Origin: Bacillota bacterium
GTDB lineage: Bacteria; Bacillota; Clostridia; Lachnospirales; Lachnospiraceae
Assembly: GCA_023395555.1 (NCBI GenBank)
Contig: JAEWYQ010000084.1
Location: forward strand, 74,465-138,464
Direction of reading: 5' to 3'
Length of the DNA stretch: 64,000 nucleotides
The position numbers were made by a program, and so were the translations under genes. Positions within the stretch are counted from its first letter, which is position 1. Each line of letters opens with the position of its first letter. Under the pieces are notes generated by a model. That model searched no databases. It was not told the DNA's origin and saw only the letters and a program-made list of their open reading frames with translations. Below, piece by piece: positions 60,794-64,000 of the stretch.

Positions 60794-63550
60794 TTACTTC
60801 ACAGAACTCTGAATTACAGTACCTCTCATATCAACAACATGCTCAACATAAATTTCATGACCAGCTGCATTCTTACCTACATACTCGTAGATAGTCAAAG
60901 GCAGAATCTGATATGTTGAAGCATTATTCAGAGGCTTAACACTAGCCTTAACATAATACTGGGGCTTAGTGATATCAATCTCTGTATCACCGATCTTAAA
61001 TGTAATACAATCCTCTATTGCTGCAAGTAAAGTAGCAGGATCATTTGAGATAGGCTTATCAGTGAATCTCTTATCAATCTTGAAACTAGGCGCTGTCTGA
61101 GTGTTCACAACCTTAAACGTAGTGGTCTGAGCAACCTTGCCGTTACCTAAAGCACCATTCAGCTTCTTATCCGTTGTTTTCACATTGATAACATAAGTAC
61201 CATTCGAAACAGGCTTTACAATGTTAATAGTTAATGAACCACCGCTTACAGATGCAGTTTTAGTATCATCTACCAAGAGAACACTACCACCGGATACTGA
61301 CACAGTATCAGAACCTCTCTTAACCTCAATATCACTATCAGTTAAGCCAACATCAGCCAAGCTGGGATTTGATACTTTCTTGTTAGCACTGTTATAACCA
61401 TATACTTCAAGCTTCGCAGCCTTAGGTACAAAAGTCTTCTCAACGCCGTTATCCTTTTCTAACACAGATTTTACATCGTAAGAAGTGGAGGGCTCGATCT
61501 TCCAGTATGCTACATTCTGATCCTTCGGCTTCTCTACAGACACTGTAAAGTAAGTATAGAGCTTCGCATCTTTATTAGCATAATCCGTTACTGTTACCTT
61601 GTAGGAGAATGTACCGCCTCCTCTGTTTTCAAGGTTAGGTGTTTTGCTATCATTAGCGCTGAAGTCAGCAACTGTCGCGCTACCGTTAGCAGTCGTAGTA
61701 TCTAATAAAACTGCAGCGATAGCATCGCTATTGGTTGCCGGCTCAATAGTAACTTTATGGGCAAGACCATAGTCGTCACCGTTCTGGTTCTTAACAGTTG
61801 CTTTAACACTACCACTGTTCGGGAACCAACCATACAACGACAGATTGCTCTTATCAAGCTCAATTCTTGCAGCTCTTTCCTGTCCTATAACAGTAACAAC
61901 ACATGTCCCTACCGGCTTACCATCAATAGAAATAACAACTGTTACAACACCTTCTCTTGCCGGCCATAAAGCACCGTCATTAGCTACATAGAGGATATCA
62001 TCATTGGAGGATTTCATCTCCCAATTGTAACCAGTATAATCCAGGTTGTTAATCTTTCTTTCTTTGTCATTCTCATCGGTACCTGTTAATTGTACATACA
62101 GTCTCTTGTGTTCAGCATTCTTAAATACAGTCTTTATCGGCTCATCAAACTTAAGGTCTGATACATTAGTAACATTATCATTCAATATGGTATAAGCACT
62201 TACTGAACCAACCTTTGCTGTAATTTCATCTGTGCAAGTGATAACAGCAGTATCTGTGAGAACACCAATTTCTGCACCAGTCTTCTGATCATACTCGTAT
62301 GTAGTATGATAAGTAGCCTTAATTGTTGTCTTCTCGCCTATCTTATACATATAAACGAAAGTTCCGTCAAAGGATGCATCATCATTGCTAACCTGCTCAA
62401 GGTCAACTCTTGCCTTTAAGAAATTAGCTCTTTCGTCATTACCGGATGTAAGATCTACACCATTTGCATTATAAAGAGCATAATTAACCTTGGTCTCTCT
62501 AGCATAAACTGCCTGAGTTGTGGTGATCTTGATAGCAGTAACATCCTTGAAATCTGTAGTAGCCGATACAAAGGAAGCTTTGCCCATACCCTCAACATAA
62601 ACATTGTAAGGGGTCTTCTCAATGAAAGGTGTATACATCTCTACAGTAACAAATTTACCTGTCTCGTCAAGAGTCAGTTCCTTAACGGGGATGTCTGTGT
62701 TGATCTCAGTTCCGCCAAGCTCATACCTTATCTTTAAGTTCTTCTCTCTCTTGTCTGCGCCATCTCTAAAGTCAGCCAAAACTTCCTTTGTGATAGCACT
62801 GTCAAATTCTAATGTGAACTTATTCAGTGTGGTCTGCTTAACTTCCTTCAAAGAAACACCAACAACAACCTTATGTGTAGCCTCGTTGGAGGTTACATAC
62901 TCAGCATACTTCTCTTTGTCAGACAGCCAAAGGTTGTACTTAGCCTTGGACTGGAACGCTCTTGCAGTAACTATATACTCGCCAGCTTCTTTTGCTACGA
63001 ATACACCACTGTCATGAACGATCGTTGCCTTATCGGTTTCCTTGCCTTCTGCATCGGTTACGGTCCATCTGGTAATAGCCTGGGAACCCTTAGTCTTGCC
63101 GGCATATGTTACATAGCTTCTGTTAAAGTCAAATGCCTGGTCAACTGCTAACTTCTCAGCCTGGTCAGCATTGCTGATCTTTAACTCTTTGATGTTATCT
63201 CTTACAAGAACTTCAGCAGACAGCTTATACAGCTCTTCGCCCTTCTTGTCGGAGATCACAACAGTAACCTTAGTCGTACCAGCACCAACGGCTACTACTT
63301 CACCGTTCTTAGAATTAACGGTTACTACCTTCTCGTTAGCTGAGGTCCAGTTGTACTTCCAACCGGATTTCTTTCCGCTAATGTTGAAGTCATACTCACC
63401 CTTGCTGCCCTGATCAAGGAACAATGTCTTTGATGTAGAGTTCAGCTTCGGCTTCGCAGCTGCGAATGCGCCGGCGGCAGGAGCGAGAGCGGTAACGATC
63501 ATCGCCAGTGCCAGGATGAAGGATAACTTCTTAAAGAAATTCTTCTTCAT
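60794..63550 (-). CDS. Large secreted Ig-like (BIG2-type) surface protein, S-layer candidate
   Basis: The 918-residue protein has a signal peptide (LSFILALAMIVTALAPAAGAFAAA). Residues about 35-115 are a BIG2-like Ig domain (LNSTSKTLFLDQG, NEKVVTVNSKNGEVVAVGAGTTKVTVVI). More Ig-like modules follow, with ATNSDAIAAVLLD-like and KSNLSLYGWFPNSG segments, the latter near residue 570 again BIG2-like. No SLH, LPXTG or other anchor is visible. The very strong promoter, a 127-base leader and the length fit an abundant surface or S-layer protein. AAGGAGG precedes the ATG. Function beyond that is unknown. Confidence 0.75.
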   Translation of the reverse strand: MKKNFFKKLSFILALAMIVTALAPAAGAFAAAKPKLNSTSKTLFLDQGSKGEYDFNISGKKSGWKYNWTSANEKVVTVNSKNGEVVAVGAGTTKVTVVISDKKGEELYKLSAEVLVRDNIKELKISNADQAEKLAVDQAFDFNRSYVTYAGKTKGSQAITRWTVTDAEGKETDKATIVHDSGVFVAKEAGEYIVTARAFQSKAKYNLWLSDKEKYAEYVTSNEATHKVVVGVSLKEVKQTTLNKFTLEFDSAITKEVLADFRDGADKREKNLKIRYELGGTEINTDIPVKELTLDETGKFVTVEMYTPFIEKTPYNVYVEGMGKASFVSATTDFKDVTAIKITTTQAVYARETKVNYALYNANGVDLTSGNDERANFLKARVDLEQVSNDDASFDGTFVYMYKIGEKTTIKATYHTTYEYDQKTGAEIGVLTDTAVITCTDEITAKVGSVSAYTILNDNVTNVSDLKFDEPIKTVFKNAEHKRLYVQLTGTDENDKERKINNLDYTGYNWEMKSSNDDILYVANDGALWPAREGVVTVVISIDGKPVGTCVVTVIGQERAARIELDKSNLSLYGWFPNSGSVKATVKNQNGDDYGLAHKVTIEPATNSDAIAAVLLDTTTANGSATVADFSANDSKTPNLENRGGGTFSYKVTVTDYANKDAKLYTYFTVSVEKPKDQNVAYWKIEPSTSYDVKSVLEKDNGVEKTFVPKAAKLEVYGYNSANKKVSNPSLADVGLTDSDIEVKRGSDTVSVSGGSVLLVDDTKTASVSGGSLTINIVKPVSNGTYVINVKTTDKKLNGALGNGKVAQTTTFKVVNTQTAPSFKIDKRFTDKPISNDPATLLAAIEDCITFKIGDTEIDITKPQYYVKASVKPLNNASTYQILPLTIYEYVGKNAAGHEIYVEHVVDMRGTVIQSSVK

Positions 63551-63683
63551 ATTCTTACTTCCTCCTTAAAATATATGGTTTGGTATTATATCCTGCGCTG
63601 CCCCTTACTACCTTCACAAAGTATGTAAACCCCGCAAAACATAGAAAAGGTCACGCCTAATATAATCTTCCAACAACAAGATG

Positions 63684-63712
63684 ATTATAACAATAAAGGA
63701 AAAAAAGGTCAA
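63684..63712 (-). promoter_or_regulatory. Strong sigma-A promoter of the surface protein gene
   Basis: Minus-strand TTGACC (63707-63712), 17 bases, TATAAT (63684-63689), with a T-rich spacer. It gives a leader of about 127 bases. The rest of the 63551-64000 gap contains only the small frame at 63803. Confidence 0.85.
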
Positions 63713-63802
63713 GTCTTTTTATCTGACTAATTTGGATTTTTTACCAATTGACCATTCCCCTGAATCGCCCTAATTTCCTGCGTCAGGCAGATTATACCTT
63801 AG

Positions 63803-63955
63803 TCAAAATGCTTTCAGGGGATACCCCCTCCTCATAGCATTCACCGCCAGATCTTTTCTTACCGCCGATGTAGAATTAGGATGTGACTTCATCCACGGTT
63901 TGATTAGGTCTTGCGGCTCATCTATTGTTGCCTTGACTATGACTATAATATGCAC
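63803..63955 (-). CDS. Short frame of about 50 codons, possible small protein or gene remnant
   Basis: The frame reads VHIIVIVKATIDEPQDLIK, then PWMKSHPNSTSAVRKDL and AVNAMRRGYPLKAF before a stop. Its composition looks like real protein, but there is no ribosome site at the GTG and a TTGACA/TATAGT promoter-like pair overlaps the start. It may be the 3' remnant of a decayed gene. I do not recognise it. Confidence 0.25.
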   Translation of the reverse strand: MHIIVIVKATIDEPQDLIKPWMKSHPNSTSAVRKDLAVNAMRRGYPLKAF

Positions 63956-64000
63956 TTAGATTATGTCAAATTTATGTCAGGCATTTGTCATAATTAGATT

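Overview
The window looks like the chromosome of a motile, polysaccharide-degrading member of the Firmicutes, most likely of the Lachnospiraceae type. The evidence is the FliW-CsrA pair beside flagellin, strong AGGAGG ribosome sites, consensus sigma-A and sigma-28 (SigD) promoters, an MsmX-type sugar ABC ATPase, a DUF5696/Yip1/NHL sugar-uptake locus and the rplM-rpsI pair. No species can be named from sequence alone. Nearly all genes lie on the minus strand; only the ymfI-like gene and a chemoreceptor (57245-59469) are on the plus strand. No tRNA, rRNA, CRISPR array or intact mobile element was seen.

Region 1 (1-20700) is a flagellin-glycan cluster read right to left. Two DUF115/Maf-type glycosyltransferases lie at its two ends (one is cut by the window edge). 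Between them are a NeuA-type CMP-sugar synthetase with a HAD domain, a NeuB-type synthase with SAF and cupin domains, an IspD/TarI-type cytidylyltransferase with an extended SDR, two TagB/TagF-type polyol-phosphate transferases, a pyruvyl transferase, and three unusual fusions: Rossmann plus sulfatase-like, CysC-like kinase plus methyltransferase, and CBS plus SGNH-like plus CitC-like nucleotidyltransferase. The predicted product is a decorated nonulosonate/polyol-phosphate glycan on flagellin.

Region 2 (20763-31993) carries late flagellar genes: flagellin, a FliT-like chaperone, fliS, fliD, flaG, csrA, fliW, flgL, two tandem flgK genes, flgN and flgM. Near-consensus sigma-28 promoters precede flgM, flaG and flagellin, and a sigma-28-like site overlaps a sigma-A promoter ahead of neuB. 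The flagellin leader has a hairpin with GGA in its loop, a good CsrA target, so the whole FliW-CsrA-flagellin circuit is visible here.

Region 3 (32030-34578) holds a CtpA-type protease and a CdaR/PucR-type regulator. Region 4 (34699-52180) is a roughly 17 kb apparent operon: a GH26 mannanase lipoprotein, a giant solute-binding protein with sugar-binding domains, two pairs of MalF/MalG-type permeases, an NHL-TPR protein, a Yip1 membrane protein, a DUF5696 protein, a triple-repeat lipoprotein and a second solute-binding lipoprotein. It has no ATPase of its own; an MsmX-type ATPase (52655-53770) lies just upstream as a separate unit. This operon is the best candidate for an undescribed system.

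Region 5 (53978-64000) has a YitT transporter-like protein, a degenerate LCP-like protein, a SleB-like cell-wall hydrolase, the EF-P-modifying reductase candidate with a structured leader, a zinc-binding chemoreceptor, rpsI, rplM, and a large Ig-like surface protein behind a very strong promoter. Two diverged copies of an ISL3-end-like repeat and two near-identical 18-bp palindromes are scattered through the window.
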